A DNA stretch of 64,000 nt from Lepidurus packardi (GCA_023053545.1 JAKZAN010000054.1:248001-312000), one strand, 5' to 3'. Positions 48,463 through 58,165 are shown, counted from the stretch's first letter. Translations and numbers: made by a program. The notes: generated from the letters alone by a model not told the origin.

Positions 48463-49185
48463 TTAAAATTTGTGCAAGATAAAAATAGTCGGCCTGTTAT
48501 GCAGGTCGATTTTTGTTTTTTTCCAATCTGCAACCCGAAGTGTTTTTATAAATTCAGTGGGAAGCGTAATGTCGCAGGCAATGCATAAACTAGTATTTGG
48601 CTGTAAGGCAGCTAAAATATCTTCTAGTAATTTATTGTTGCGGTACGGCGTTTCAATAAATATCTGACTTTGATGTTGATCTTGTGATTTTTTCTCCAAC
48701 GATTTCAGAGCCGCTTTTTTTTCAGATTTATCTATAGGTAAATAACCATTAAAAGCAAAATTTTGACCATTCATGCCAGATGCCATCATCGCCATTAAAA
48801 TTGATGAAGGACCCACTAAAGGAACTACTTGTATGCCTTTTTCATGCGCCATCTTTACGATTACTGCACCGGGATCTGCAATGCCTGGGCAGCCGGCTTC
48901 AGACATTAAACCGACGTTTTTACCCTCAAAGCAGGGTTGAATCATGCTTCTATGTTCAGTAACTTCAGTGTGCTTGTTAAGATGCGATAAACGCAATGAA
49001 GCTTGTACTTTTTCGGGATTGATTGTTTTTATAAATTTCCGCGCAGTTTTATCATTTTCAACAATATAATCGTCAATAAATGAAATGGCGCGGTTTATGG
49101 ATTGTGGCAAAATATCGCTAGGATTTACTTCCCCTAATGTAGTTGGGATTAAATATAATTTTCCGAACGAGTTCTCCGTTTTCAT
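48463..49185 (-). CDS. Tetrapyrrole-methylase family SAM methyltransferase (RsmI-like)
   Basis: 240 residues of the SAM-dependent methyltransferase fold shared by RsmI and cobalamin enzymes. Motifs: LYLIPTTLGEVNPSDILP at the start, GLMSEAGCPGIADPGAVIV near 95-110 and PLVGPSSILMAMMASGMNGQ near 125-145, as in 16S rRNA C1402 methylases. It lacks the usual C-terminal extension of RsmI and is shorter (about 280 in E. coli), so it is labelled RsmI-like. It overlaps the upstream phosphatase gene by 4 bases. Confidence 0.82.
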   Translation of the reverse strand: MKTENSFGKLYLIPTTLGEVNPSDILPQSINRAISFIDDYIVENDKTARKFIKTINPEKVQASLRLSHLNKHTEVTEHRSMIQPCFEGKNVGLMSEAGCPGIADPGAVIVKMAHEKGIQVVPLVGPSSILMAMMASGMNGQNFAFNGYLPIDKSEKKAALKSLEKKSQDQHQSQIFIETPYRNNKLLEDILAALQPNTSLCIACDITLPTEFIKTLRVADWKKTKIDLHNRPTIFILHKF

Positions 49186-49649
49186 ATGTGCTTGGCTATT
49201 AGTTGATTGGCGATAATGTTAGTGGCTTCGTCTAACATTTTGTAAACATGGTCAAATCCGCCTGCACCACCGTAATACGGATCAGGAACATCCAGCGATT
49301 CGCCAGCGAAGACAAAATCTAGAATGCGCTTAACTTTTGATTTTTGGACGTCTGTTTTTGCCAAGGCCAGTACGTCTCTATAATTTGCATTATCCATGAC
49401 AAATATATAATCATATTCCTCAAAATGACGGGAGGTAAAGTGAATGCCTCTTTGATGAGCAATATCCAACCCGTTTTTTTTGGCCACGTCGATAGACCGC
49501 TGATCTGGAGCTTGGCCAACGTGCCAGTTTCCTGTCCCAGCAGAATCTACTTGGAATTGTGATTGTGGCAGCTTGGAAGCAAGCAAGCCTTCCGCTAACG
49601 GAGACCTGCAGATGTTTCCCAAACATACCATCACTATTTTTATGGGCAT
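49182..49649 (-). CDS. Low-molecular-weight protein-tyrosine phosphatase
   Basis: 155 residues, family length. The P-loop is CLGNICRS with nucleophile Cys9 and Arg15, and the general acid Asp123 is in VPDPYYGG. In bacteria such enzymes act on tyrosine kinases of polysaccharide export or on arginine phosphates, which here is unknown. It lies 11 bases after dnaA and overlaps the methylase gene, so the three genes probably share a transcript. Confidence 0.92.
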   Translation of the reverse strand: MPIKIVMVCLGNICRSPLAEGLLASKLPQSQFQVDSAGTGNWHVGQAPDQRSIDVAKKNGLDIAHQRGIHFTSRHFEEYDYIFVMDNANYRDVLALAKTDVQKSKVKRILDFVFAGESLDVPDPYYGGAGGFDHVYKMLDEATNIIANQLIAKHI

Positions 49650-49660
49650 TGTAGGTTCAG

Positions 49661-51088
49661 TTATAGTGACAACTTTTTGTGAATGTCTTCAACAAATTTT
49701 TTGAATTGTTTGTCGGTCGAAACTAAGTTGTCAACCGTTTTGCAGGCATGCAAAACAGTGGCATGATCGCGATCGCCAATCTGTGACCCAATGCTTGCCA
49801 ATGACGCTTTTGTAAATTTCTTCGCAAAAAACATCGCTAATTGACGCGCCTGAACAACATGGCGCTTTCTAGTTTTGGATTGTAACGTGTCAAGATCCAA
49901 TTGGAAATAGTCAGAAACAACTTTTTGGATATAATCGATCGAAATTTCACGTTTGATGTTCTTAACAAATTTTTCAACAACATGTTTCGCCAATTCTAGC
50001 GTTACTTCTTTTTTGTTGAAAGAAGATTGTGCAATTAGTGAAATGATAGCACCTTCTAATTCGCGGACATTCGATTTGATATTGCGTGCAACATATTCGA
50101 TAATTTCATCGGGCATGTCGACACCATCTCTATACAAGATGTTTTTTAAGATTGAAATGCGCGTCTCATAATCAGGTTGATGCAGTTCTGCAGATAATCC
50201 CCATTTGAAACGAGACAACAACCGCTGCTCAATGTCTTGCATGTCAACCGGAGCTTTGTCCGAAGTCAGAATTACTTGCTTTCCATTTTGGTGCAAATAA
50301 TTGAATATGTGAAAGAATACATCTTGTGTGCCAGATTTTCCAGATAAGAATTGGACATCATCAATAATCAAAACGTCTATCAATTGATAGAAGTGAATAA
50401 AATCATTGCGATTGTTTTTCTTGACGGAATCAATATATTGCTGGGTGAAAATTTCTGCTGATATATACAGAACGGTTTTTTCTGGATATTTATCTTTGAT
50501 TTCCACGCCAATAGCGTGCGCCAAATGGGTTTTTCCCAATCCAACTCCGCCAAAAATTAATAGGGGGTTAAAAGAAGTGCCTCCTGGTTTGTTTGCGACT
50601 GCCATTCCAGCAGAACGCGCCAAACGATTAGAGTCTCCTTCAAGGAAATTATCAAAACTGTAATTTGGATTTAATTGGGATTCAATCTTTAAATTCCGAA
50701 TTCCAGGAATGATAAACGGATTTTTTAATTCTGGGTTTAAGTTCTTGAAGGGTGCATCTACTTCTTGAGTCTTCATCGGGCTTCGATGCGCACTAGGAAG
50801 CTGCTCCGTAAACGGCTGTTTATTGCCGTAGGTGTTCTCCATTTTAATTTTATACAGTAACTTTGCGTTTTTTCCAAGTTCTTTGGTAAGTGCAACCTTT
50901 AATAATTTTACGTAATGCTCCTCGAGCCATTCGTAAAAAAATTTACTTGGAACTTGAATGTATAATGCGTTATCTGTAAGCTCAACTGACTTAATCGGCT
51001 CAAACCAGGTTTTGTATGCCTGATCTTGGATGTTGTCCTTTATAAAGGCAAGACAATTTTCCCATACTGATTGTGCAGTTTTGTTCAT
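49661..51088 (-). CDS. dnaA: Chromosomal replication initiator protein DnaA
   Basis: AAA+ initiator, 475 residues. Domain I (about 1-90, WENCLAFIKDNI) is followed by a linker; domain III has Walker A GGVGLGKTHLA near 180 and Walker B VLIIDDVQFL. Domain IV has the DnaA signature GDRDHATVLHACKTV near 435-450. No cluster of DnaA boxes was found next to the gene, so the origin is probably elsewhere. It leads a minus-strand transcript with the phosphatase and methylase genes. Confidence 0.96.
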   Translation of the reverse strand: MNKTAQSVWENCLAFIKDNIQDQAYKTWFEPIKSVELTDNALYIQVPSKFFYEWLEEHYVKLLKVALTKELGKNAKLLYKIKMENTYGNKQPFTEQLPSAHRSPMKTQEVDAPFKNLNPELKNPFIIPGIRNLKIESQLNPNYSFDNFLEGDSNRLARSAGMAVANKPGGTSFNPLLIFGGVGLGKTHLAHAIGVEIKDKYPEKTVLYISAEIFTQQYIDSVKKNNRNDFIHFYQLIDVLIIDDVQFLSGKSGTQDVFFHIFNYLHQNGKQVILTSDKAPVDMQDIEQRLLSRFKWGLSAELHQPDYETRISILKNILYRDGVDMPDEIIEYVARNIKSNVRELEGAIISLIAQSSFNKKEVTLELAKHVVEKFVKNIKREISIDYIQKVVSDYFQLDLDTLQSKTRKRHVVQARQLAMFFAKKFTKASLASIGSQIGDRDHATVLHACKTVDNLVSTDKQFKKFVEDIHKKLSL

Positions 51089-51263
51089 AAATCGTTTAAT
51101 TATATTGTTTTAATTATAAGGTCTGCAAACAAAGAAAATGAATCTTTATTTGAAGATTTAGGGGAGCACAAATATGTGAACAAAAATCGTTAAAAAAAAT
51201 TAATTGGACGTTGATTTTTTAGAAATATTGTCGTAAGAGAGATAAACAAACATTAAATATTAG

Positions 51264-51680
51264 ATGATAAATTTAACAAAAGAACACAGCATACAAGTAC
51301 GCGTTCGGTATTCGGAAACAGACCAAATGGGCGTGGTATATCATGGGAATTACTTGCCTTATTTTGAGATTGGAAGAGTCGAATGGCTTAGAAATCAAGG
51401 TGTTTCTTATAAATCAATGGAAGAAAGCGGAATTGCATTGCCAATTGCGTCCTTAACGCTTAATTATAAAAAGTCGGCGAAGTATGACGATCTCTTAACG
51501 GTTAAAACAACCTTGAAATCGCAATCTTCAGTAAAGATTGAGTTTGATTGTGAAATTCGAAACGAAAGCGATGAGTTGTTAACAACTGCTTACTTTTTAC
51601 TTGTATTTCTAGATCTTAAATCAGGGCGTCCAACGCTACCGCCAGACTATATAAAAGTGCTCTTAAATAATATAAAGTAA
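51264..51680 (+). CDS. Acyl-CoA thioesterase (YbgC/4HBT hotdog family)
   Basis: 138-residue hotdog-fold thioesterase. The catalytic segment is YSETDQMGVVYHGNYL with Asp20 in the active position, followed by the helix YFEIGRVEWLR. It hydrolyses acyl-CoAs, the chain length of the substrate not being visible. It is divergent from dnaA and stands alone. Confidence 0.9.
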   Translation: MINLTKEHSIQVRVRYSETDQMGVVYHGNYLPYFEIGRVEWLRNQGVSYKSMEESGIALPIASLTLNYKKSAKYDDLLTVKTTLKSQSSVKIEFDCEIRNESDELLTTAYFLLVFLDLKSGRPTLPPDYIKVLLNNIK

Positions 51681-51702
51681 TGTCCACTTGATTTGCTATA
51701 TT

Positions 51703-52332
51703 TTAGATCTTTTTCCAATTTATTTCAAAGAGTGCTTCGAGTAGGTTTTCGATTTTTTCCTGGGCTGATTTTCGGCTAGAAATGATAATTTGACATTCCA
51801 TTTCCATTTTTTGATCGGAAAGCGTAAGTTGATTTTCGCGTATAAATCGCATCACCTTATTCAGGTTTTTATAGTCGAATCTGAGTTGGTACTGAACTTC
51901 GATGGTCTTTTCAATAATGTTAGCTTCGGTCAATGCCATTTGTGCCGTTGTTCTATAAGCTGAAATTAAACCCCCAACGCCAAGTTTAATGCCGCCAAAA
52001 TATCGAATCACCACAATTAGTACATTGGTTACCCCAAAGGATTGTATTTGGCCATAAATGGGCATTCCGGCAGAATTTGAAGGTTCACCGTCATCATTTG
52101 CCCTAAAACTGATTTGTTCAGTGCCTATTTGCCAAGCATAACAATGGTGAACGGCAGCGTAATGCTCTTTTCGCAATGTTTGCAAGTGCTGCTTTACTTC
52201 GTCCTCATTTGCGACAGGAAAAACATAACCAAAAAATTTGCTATTTTTTTCTTTGTATAAAATCGGCGCTGTGGCTTCTGTTATGGTTTGATAAGTGTCC
52301 AAAGTTATTGCCCCATTTTGTTTAACGTCCAT
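51703..52332 (-). CDS. YigZ/IMPACT family protein
   Basis: About 209 residues. The IMPACT N-terminal domain has the conserved EKNSKFFGYVFPV, HHCYAWQIG, RANDDGEPSNSAGMPI and RYFGGIKLGVGGLI segments; a small ferredoxin-like C-terminal domain (about 135-205) follows. Proteins of this family bind ribosome-related partners or nucleic acid, with no settled enzymatic role. ATG 52332 overlaps the upstream HAD gene by 28 bases; a TTG at 52302, two bases past the HAD stop, is a possible alternative start. Confidence 0.88.
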   Translation of the reverse strand: MDVKQNGAITLDTYQTITEATAPILYKEKNSKFFGYVFPVANEDEVKQHLQTLRKEHYAAVHHCYAWQIGTEQISFRANDDGEPSNSAGMPIYGQIQSFGVTNVLIVVIRYFGGIKLGVGGLISAYRTTAQMALTEANIIEKTIEVQYQLRFDYKNLNKVMRFIRENQLTLSDQKMEMECQIIISSRKSAQEKIENLLEALFEINWKKI

Positions 52333-52913
52333 AATTCGGAAACATCTTCTAATCCAACTTGCAAATGCCAAACTTTCATGGATAATTGTGCCGCCGATTT
52401 GATGTTTTCGGCATTATCATCAACAAATAGGGTTTTGGCCGCGCTTAAATTATGTGTACTAAGAACGTGTTTAAAAACTTCGTGGCTGGGTTTTCGGAGT
52501 CCCAACTCGAACGAAAAATATACGTTGTCGAAGCATTCAAAAAATGCATTCGCAATTTCAGGACCTACTTTGTTTTTAAAATACGCTATATGGATTGCGT
52601 CTGTGTTGGAAAGCAATATTAATTTGTATTTCCCAACCAAACTTTGCAAAAATGTTAGGCGCTTTAAGGGCAAATCGCCGATTATAAGATTCCACGCATT
52701 TTTTATGTCGCCTAAGTCTGATTTTGGACTGAGTTTCTGGATTCCCAACAAAAAATCTTCAGCTAAAATAGCGCCCACTTCAAATGATTTGTTGAGTGCA
52801 TCGATTTCTAATGACGCAATATTAATATTCATTTTATCAAAAGCCAATTGAGCAGCAGGCCGATTCAAATCGATAAACACATCACCAAAATCAAATACAA
52901 TCGCATCAATCAT
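52305..52913 (-). CDS. HAD-superfamily hydrolase (subfamily IA)
   Basis: 202 residues. Motif I is FDFGDVFIDLN with nucleophile Asp8 and Gly in place of the usual second Asp, as in the FDFGGVL subgroup (YihX-like). Motif II is LLSNTDAIH, and the C-terminal acidic motif is FVDDNAENI. Acts on phosphorylated small molecules, substrate unknown. It overlaps ribD by 8 bases, which suggests a possible link to riboflavin synthesis, where a phosphatase acting on a pathway intermediate is needed, but this is an inference. Confidence 0.85.
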   Translation of the reverse strand: MIDAIVFDFGDVFIDLNRPAAQLAFDKMNINIASLEIDALNKSFEVGAILAEDFLLGIQKLSPKSDLGDIKNAWNLIIGDLPLKRLTFLQSLVGKYKLILLSNTDAIHIAYFKNKVGPEIANAFFECFDNVYFSFELGLRKPSHEVFKHVLSTHNLSAAKTLFVDDNAENIKSAAQLSMKVWHLQVGLEDVSELWTLNKMGQ

Positions 52914-53949
52914 TTTTCTTGCAAATCTTTAGTACGTCATTACCAATACTTGTTTCTTTCTTGATATTCATTCGATAAATTTTTGGAGCGCACACTCCTT
53001 TTTCAAAAAGGACATCGCCCTTAAAAACCCGCGCTTCATCCCACAAATCGGCATCAATAAAGGTTTGCAACGTTTTGCTACCACCTTCAATTATAACGGA
53101 TTGAATGTTGTGCTTATAGAGTAGGGTTGCTATTGCATCTGCTTCTAAAATCGAAGAGTCATTTTTTTCAATAATCACATTCTCTGGTGCTGTGCGGATC
53201 TGATTGCTTATCAGGATAGTATCTGCGCTATCGTTATACACATTTGCATCAATATTTGTTCGGCTCTTCAAATCAACCACAATTCGAACTGGATTTTTTC
53301 CTGGCCAGTCTCGGGTGGTCAACATTGGATTATCATCTAGCACGGTTTGCGCGCCTACTAAAATTGCATTTTCTTCGCTGCGCCATTTGTGCACAAGCTT
53401 TCTGGATATTGGATTGGTAATCCAAACAGGTTTTTGTTCGTTTTTTGCTAAAGGAGCTAGAAAACCATCCTTACTTTCAGCCCATTTCAAGATAATGTAG
53501 GGCCGCTTTTCCTTATGAAATGTAAAAAATCGCTTGTTTAAATTTGCGCACAAATCTGCCATGTCAGCCATTTCAACGGCAATGCCAGCGGCTTGCAATT
53601 TGGCAATTCCACGGCCAGCCACAATCGGATTTGGATCTACTGAACCAATCACTACCTTACAGATGCCGCTTTCAATGATGAGGTCGCTGCATGGTGGTGT
53701 CTTCCCAAAATGACTGCACGGTTCTAAACTTACATAGATTGTAGAATCCTTCAAGAGTGACTTGTCGGCAACGGAATGAATGGCATTTACTTCTGCATGG
53801 GCTTCGCCTGCTTTTTTGTGCCATCCTTCGCCGATTATCATATCTTTGCAAACAATTACGCTGCCAACTAACGGATTTGGATAGGTTGTACCTAAGCCTT
53901 TTTTAGCAAGTTCGATGCAGCGCATCAAATATTTCTGATGTTCATTCAT
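52906..53949 (-). CDS. ribD: Bifunctional riboflavin deaminase-reductase RibD
   Basis: Second and third steps of riboflavin synthesis from GTP. 347 residues. The N-terminal deaminase domain has the zinc motif HAEVNAI and PCSHFGKTPPC; the reductase domain has NPISRKLVHKWRSEENAILVGAQT and a C-terminal IEGGSKTLQTF. ATG 53949 (MNEHQKYL) is preferred over an in-frame start 39 bases upstream. It is followed by the overlapping HAD gene and YigZ gene in the same operon. Confidence 0.94.
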   Translation of the reverse strand: MNEHQKYLMRCIELAKKGLGTTYPNPLVGSVIVCKDMIIGEGWHKKAGEAHAEVNAIHSVADKSLLKDSTIYVSLEPCSHFGKTPPCSDLIIESGICKVVIGSVDPNPIVAGRGIAKLQAAGIAVEMADMADLCANLNKRFFTFHKEKRPYIILKWAESKDGFLAPLAKNEQKPVWITNPISRKLVHKWRSEENAILVGAQTVLDDNPMLTTRDWPGKNPVRIVVDLKSRTNIDANVYNDSADTILISNQIRTAPENVIIEKNDSSILEADAIATLLYKHNIQSVIIEGGSKTLQTFIDADLWDEARVFKGDVLFEKGVCAPKIYRMNIKKETSIGNDVLKICKKND

Positions 53950-54003
53950 ATCACAAAAGTAGGCATGAAATCGGAATTGTAAACCCATAATCTACACAAT
54001 CTT

Positions 54004-54495
54004 ATGAAGGCGATTATACGCGAAATAGAACTTACCGATAATGAAGCAATAGCGTCTGTCATCAGGCACGTGCTCATCGAACACAACGTGCCCAAAGTGG
54101 GAACCGCCTACGCAGATCCGCAATTGGATTATATGTTTGAAGCCTATAATTATCCGAAATCTGTATATTTTGTTGCAGAAGTAGACGGTAAAGTAGTGGG
54201 TGGGGCCGGAATTGCACCGCTCGAAAATGGCGCCGAATCTGTTTGCGAACTTCAAAAGATGTATTTTCTAAATGAAGCAAGAGGCCTTGGGCTGGGAGCA
54301 GAAATGATGAAAAACTGCCTCGATCGTGCCCGCGAATTTGGTTTCGCACAATGCTATTTGGAAACAATGCCATATATGGTGGCTGCGCAAAAGCTATATA
54401 AAAAATCTGGATTCGACTACATCGACGCGCCACTAGGGAACACAGGTCACAACGCCTGCCCAGTTTGGATGCTACAAGATTTAAATACCATCTAA
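54004..54495 (+). CDS. GNAT-family N-acetyltransferase
   Basis: 163 residues with the GNAT fold: VYFVAEVDGKVVGGAGI strand region, CELQKMYFLNEARGLGLGAEMM for motif A (acetyl-CoA binding, GLGLGA) and KLYKKSGF near the end. The substrate is unknown. Its stop codon overlaps the prmC start (TAATG), and the two genes may be co-translated. Confidence 0.86.
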   Translation: MKAIIREIELTDNEAIASVIRHVLIEHNVPKVGTAYADPQLDYMFEAYNYPKSVYFVAEVDGKVVGGAGIAPLENGAESVCELQKMYFLNEARGLGLGAEMMKNCLDRAREFGFAQCYLETMPYMVAAQKLYKKSGFDYIDAPLGNTGHNACPVWMLQDLNTI

Positions 54496-55340
54496 TGACA
54501 ATCAAACAGTACAAAGAAATTTTTGTTTCGATGCTTACGCCTTTTTATGATGTTGTTGAAGCGACCCAATTTTTTCATTTAACGCTTGAACATTTTCACC
54601 AAATGAAAAGGGTTGACTTGGCGCTAAATCCAGATTTCGAATTAGATGCTTGCCAACAACAAAAATGGAATGAAATCGCAACTAAATTGCAACAAGAAAG
54701 GCCAATTCAGTATTTGTTGGGACATACTTTTTTCTGTGGTTTGAAATTTAAAGTAAATCAAAACGTGCTCATTCCCAGGCCTGAAACAGAAGAATTAGTG
54801 GAATGGGTTATACAAGATAATACTAAAAAGCAACTTGAAATTCTAGACATAGGCACCGGAAGTGGCTGCATTGCAATTGCATTAGCGCACTTGCTTCAGG
54901 ATGCAAATATGTCAGCAATCGACGTTTCTGACGAAGCTTTAATTGTCGCAAAGCAAAACGCAATTGCAAACAACGTGACTGTAAACTTCATCAAAGCAGA
55001 TATTCTGCAAACAAGCGAATTACCGCAGCAATACGACATTATTGTGTCGAACCCGCCATATGTTAGGGAACTCGAAAAGAATGAAATCCGAAAAAATGTT
55101 TTGGAAAATGAGCCACATTTAGCACTTTTTGTTGCAAACGAAGACCCATTATTATTCTACCGAAAAATAGCGGCATTAGCCACAACTGCGCTCAAACAAA
55201 ACGGACTGCTTTTTTTCGAAATCAATCAATATTTGGGCGAGCAAATGATTATGTTGCTAGCAGAATTTGGCTTTTCGGAAATCGAACTTAAACAAGATAT
55301 CTACGGAAATAACAGAATGATTAAAGGCAAAAAGCACTAA
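54495..55340 (+). CDS. prmC: Release factor glutamine methyltransferase
   Basis: Methylates the GGQ glutamine of RF1 and RF2. 281 residues. The N-terminal helical domain carries PIQYLLGHTFFCG; the SAM-binding domain has LDIGTGSGCIAIAL and the catalytic NPPY motif (VSNPPYV). ATG 54495 overlaps the upstream stop by one base and is used in place of an in-frame start 30 bases earlier. It is convergent with the ABC permease gene, with 2 bases between. Confidence 0.94.
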   Translation: MTIKQYKEIFVSMLTPFYDVVEATQFFHLTLEHFHQMKRVDLALNPDFELDACQQQKWNEIATKLQQERPIQYLLGHTFFCGLKFKVNQNVLIPRPETEELVEWVIQDNTKKQLEILDIGTGSGCIAIALAHLLQDANMSAIDVSDEALIVAKQNAIANNVTVNFIKADILQTSELPQQYDIIVSNPPYVRELEKNEIRKNVLENEPHLALFVANEDPLLFYRKIAALATTALKQNGLLFFEINQYLGEQMIMLLAEFGFSEIELKQDIYGNNRMIKGKKH

Positions 55341-55342
55341 AT

Positions 55343-56581
55343 CTATTCATACCGAAGTGCTTCAATCGGGTCAAGTTTGCTGGCTTTCACCGCAGGATAA
55401 GAACCAGAAACAACGGCCACAATAAAAGTAGTAACAAACGCTGATAAAATAGCGTTCCACGGAATCACAAAGGCAAAGCCCATCGCACTTGCAATGCCAA
55501 AACCAGCTAAAATCCCTAGAAAAATTCCAAGTAATCCACCCAATTGGCCAACAACTAATGTTTCAATAAAAAACTGAATTGCAATCGTACTTCGCTTGGC
55601 TCCTAATGCTTTTCGAACACCAATTTCACGGGTGCGCTCCGTAACGGAAACCAACATAATATTCATCAAGGCAATCGAAGACCCGAAAATAGTTATAATC
55701 CCAATGACCCAAGCAGAAATAGACAGGTACTGCGTAATCGATAAGATCCGATTAATCAAATCATCACTTCGCGAAAGACCAAAGTTATTGCGCTCTAGCG
55801 GATTCAATTTCCTAATTTGGCGCATCAAAAGCGTCGCATCATTCACCGCATTTTCCAGCAATTCTTTTTTAGTTACCAAAACACTAACCCTATACTCAAT
55901 ATTTGGCGCGGTAAAAAGCGATCGAGCAACCTGAATCGGAATCAAAACCCGAAGATCTTGGCTGTTTCCAAACGTCGATCCTTTCTCCTTCAAAACCCCA
56001 ATAACTTTAAATTTTGCGCCACGAACCGAAATTATTTTGTCAATCGGATTCACATCTTTCAATAAACTTTTTTCCAAATCACTCCCAATAACGCAAACAT
56101 AAGCGTTGTTGCTAATGTCAAACGGCGTAAAATTCCGGCCAGAAGTCGTTTCCAAGCCCGAATTCTTTAAAAAGTTTTCGTCCACGCCCATAATCCTAAT
56201 TTCAGGATCGGTTTTTTTCGATTCAAATTTCACCTCCGCAGCAGATGTGGCCGTAAAGGAAAGTGACGTAAATGTATAAGGAAAATCAAACTTGTCAGCA
56301 AAAGCGCGCGCCTGAGGATAACTAAAACTCGGATTCACTTTTCCATCGTCATTGCTGTCAATCTGATCGGAAACTTCATATTGCGTAAACGAAAAAGTAT
56401 TCGACCCCATCGAGGCAAAATCAGATGAAAGTGTGTTTTCCAGCGCCGAAACAACCGTCAAAATACACACAAGTGCCGTAATCCCAATGGCAATAATCAA
56501 TACAGTCAGCGTCGTGCGCAGCATCTGGGTGCGAATTGAACCCATTGCTATCCGGATATTTTCTCGAAGTAGTTTAAACAT
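55343..56581 (-). CDS. ABC transporter permease, MacB/FtsX type
   Basis: 412 residues. TM1 (about 22-45) is followed by a large periplasmic MacB-type domain (about 45-275), then three TM helices in the FtsX domain (IMLVSVTERTREIGVRKALGAKR marks the loop before TM3). It resembles permeases that work with a LolD/MacB-type ATPase in lipoprotein release or mechanotransmission. No ATPase gene is adjacent. The start codon 56581 matches the N-terminal helix FKLLRENIRIAMGSIR. Confidence 0.88.
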   Translation of the reverse strand: MFKLLRENIRIAMGSIRTQMLRTTLTVLIIAIGITALVCILTVVSALENTLSSDFASMGSNTFSFTQYEVSDQIDSNDDGKVNPSFSYPQARAFADKFDFPYTFTSLSFTATSAAEVKFESKKTDPEIRIMGVDENFLKNSGLETTSGRNFTPFDISNNAYVCVIGSDLEKSLLKDVNPIDKIISVRGAKFKVIGVLKEKGSTFGNSQDLRVLIPIQVARSLFTAPNIEYRVSVLVTKKELLENAVNDATLLMRQIRKLNPLERNNFGLSRSDDLINRILSITQYLSISAWVIGIITIFGSSIALMNIMLVSVTERTREIGVRKALGAKRSTIAIQFFIETLVVGQLGGLLGIFLGILAGFGIASAMGFAFVIPWNAILSAFVTTFIVAVVSGSYPAVKASKLDPIEALRYE

Positions 56582-56637
56582 AAAAATAAATTCGGCACTA
56601 AATTACGATATATTAAGGTGCAATAGTTCGATTTTTT

Positions 56638-56717
56638 GAAGCTATTCCCGCTATTCGTTTCAATCTTTTGCTTTTTAAAGAAAAAAGCAAAAGGATTTCC
56701 ACTGCTATCGGGGCTAG
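56638..56717 (+). repeat. Intergenic repeat family B, copy 3
   Basis: GAAGCTATTCCCGCTATTCG, then TTTCAATC, the A/T hairpin CTTTTGCTTTTT.../...AAAGCAAAAG, then GGATTTCCACTGCTATC and GGGGCTAG. It lies 47 bases before the hisS start and after the divergent permease gene. Confidence 0.85.
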
Positions 56718-56764
56718 TTTGTCCATAGAAATTAACGATATTTGCACTTTAAAATTAAATTAAA

Positions 56765-58138
56765 ATGGCACAAAAACCGAGTATTCCAAAAGGAACCCGC
56801 GACTTCTCCCCACTGGAAGTAGCAAGACGTCAATATATCATTGGAATCATCAAAAATAACTTTGAAAAATCGGGATACCAGCCAATCGAGACACCGTCTT
56901 TCGAAAATTCGGAAACGCTCATGGGCAAGTATGGCGAAGAGGGCGACCGACTCATTTTCAAAATACTCAACTCAGGCGATTATCTTGCCAAGGCAAACCC
57001 ATCACATCTAGACAACAAAGACAGCCTCAAACTCACCGGCAGTATCTCCGAAAAAGCTTTGCGATATGATTTGACAGTGCCCTTTGCCAGATATGTGGTG
57101 CAACATCAAAATGAAATCGAATTTCCATTCAAAAGATACCAAATTCAACCCGTTTGGCGTGCAGATCGTCCGCAAAAAGGCCGTTTCCGCGAATTCTACC
57201 AGTGCGATGCCGATGTTGTGGGCTCCCAATCTCTTTGGCAGGAAGTGGAATTGGTTCAGCTGTATGATGCCGTATTTACCGATTTAAATTTGTCAGGCGT
57301 TACCATAAAAATCAACAACAGAAAAGTCCTTTCGGGAATTGCAGACACTATTGGAGCAGGCGACAAACTAATCGATTTCACAGTCGCACTGGATAAATTA
57401 GATAAAATTGGTGCAGAAGGCGTGCAAACTGAAATGCTCGAAAAAGGCATTAAACCTGAAGCCATTCAGAAAGTATTGCCGCTCTTCGATTTAACAGGAA
57501 CTGTCACTGAAAAATTAGATAAGTTAGAAAATATTTTAATAAATTCTCCTGAAGGCATGAAGGGCGTTGCAGAACTTCGGTTTATTTGCGATAAGATTCA
57601 AGCAATTGGATTGCGGCAATCCGTTTTGGATTTAGACGTAACCCTTGCCCGCGGACTCAATTATTATACTGGGGCCATTTTTGAAGTGGCACCGCCCAAA
57701 ACAGTCGCAATGGGATCCATTGGTGGCGGCGGAAGATATGATGACCTGACGGGTATCTTTGGCCTCAAAAACATGAGTGGCGTGGGCATATCTTTTGGCC
57801 TGGACAGAATCTATTTGGTTCTTGAAGAACTAAATATATTTCCGCCAACTGTGACATCAGCTCCCAAAGCGCTATTTCTGAATTTTGGCGAATCCGAATC
57901 GCTTTTTGCAATGAAGGCCATCAAAAAATTGCGTGAAGCAAATATTAAAGTGGAACTATATCCTGACAATGCAAAAGCAGGAAAGCAATTTCAACACGCC
58001 GACAAACGTAAAATTCCTTATGCCGTGATTGTGGGCGAATCAGAAATGAATGAGAATGTCTTTGCGCTGAAAAACTTAGAATCTGGTGCGCAAGTACTTG
58101 TGTCATACGAAGAGCTTGAACAGGCTTTGGCGCAATAA
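56765..58138 (+). CDS. hisS: Histidine-tRNA ligase
   Basis: Class II aminoacyl-tRNA synthetase, 457 residues. Motif 1 (GTRDFSPLE...), motif 2 (RYQIQPVWRADRPQKGRFREFYQCD) and motif 3 (GVGISFGLDRIY) are all present, as is the histidine A motif ARGLNYYTGAIFE. The C-terminal anticodon-binding domain is complete. A GATATTTG box about 25 bases upstream is one base off the -7 consensus and may be its promoter. It ends at a shared terminator. Confidence 0.96.
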   Translation: MAQKPSIPKGTRDFSPLEVARRQYIIGIIKNNFEKSGYQPIETPSFENSETLMGKYGEEGDRLIFKILNSGDYLAKANPSHLDNKDSLKLTGSISEKALRYDLTVPFARYVVQHQNEIEFPFKRYQIQPVWRADRPQKGRFREFYQCDADVVGSQSLWQEVELVQLYDAVFTDLNLSGVTIKINNRKVLSGIADTIGAGDKLIDFTVALDKLDKIGAEGVQTEMLEKGIKPEAIQKVLPLFDLTGTVTEKLDKLENILINSPEGMKGVAELRFICDKIQAIGLRQSVLDLDVTLARGLNYYTGAIFEVAPPKTVAMGSIGGGGRYDDLTGIFGLKNMSGVGISFGLDRIYLVLEELNIFPPTVTSAPKALFLNFGESESLFAMKAIKKLREANIKVELYPDNAKAGKQFQHADKRKIPYAVIVGESEMNENVFALKNLESGAQVLVSYEELEQALAQ

Positions 58139-58165
58139 ACCGGCATATAAATCCAAAATCCAAAC

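Noticed and set aside
52288..52851. 187-codon plus-strand frame opposite the HAD gene
   Set aside because: Fully antisense to a clear HAD hydrolase and without recognisable domains.
54074..54514. 146-codon minus-strand frame opposite the acetyltransferase
   Set aside because: Antisense to a gene with clear GNAT motifs; its translation is Cys/Arg-rich with no family resemblance.
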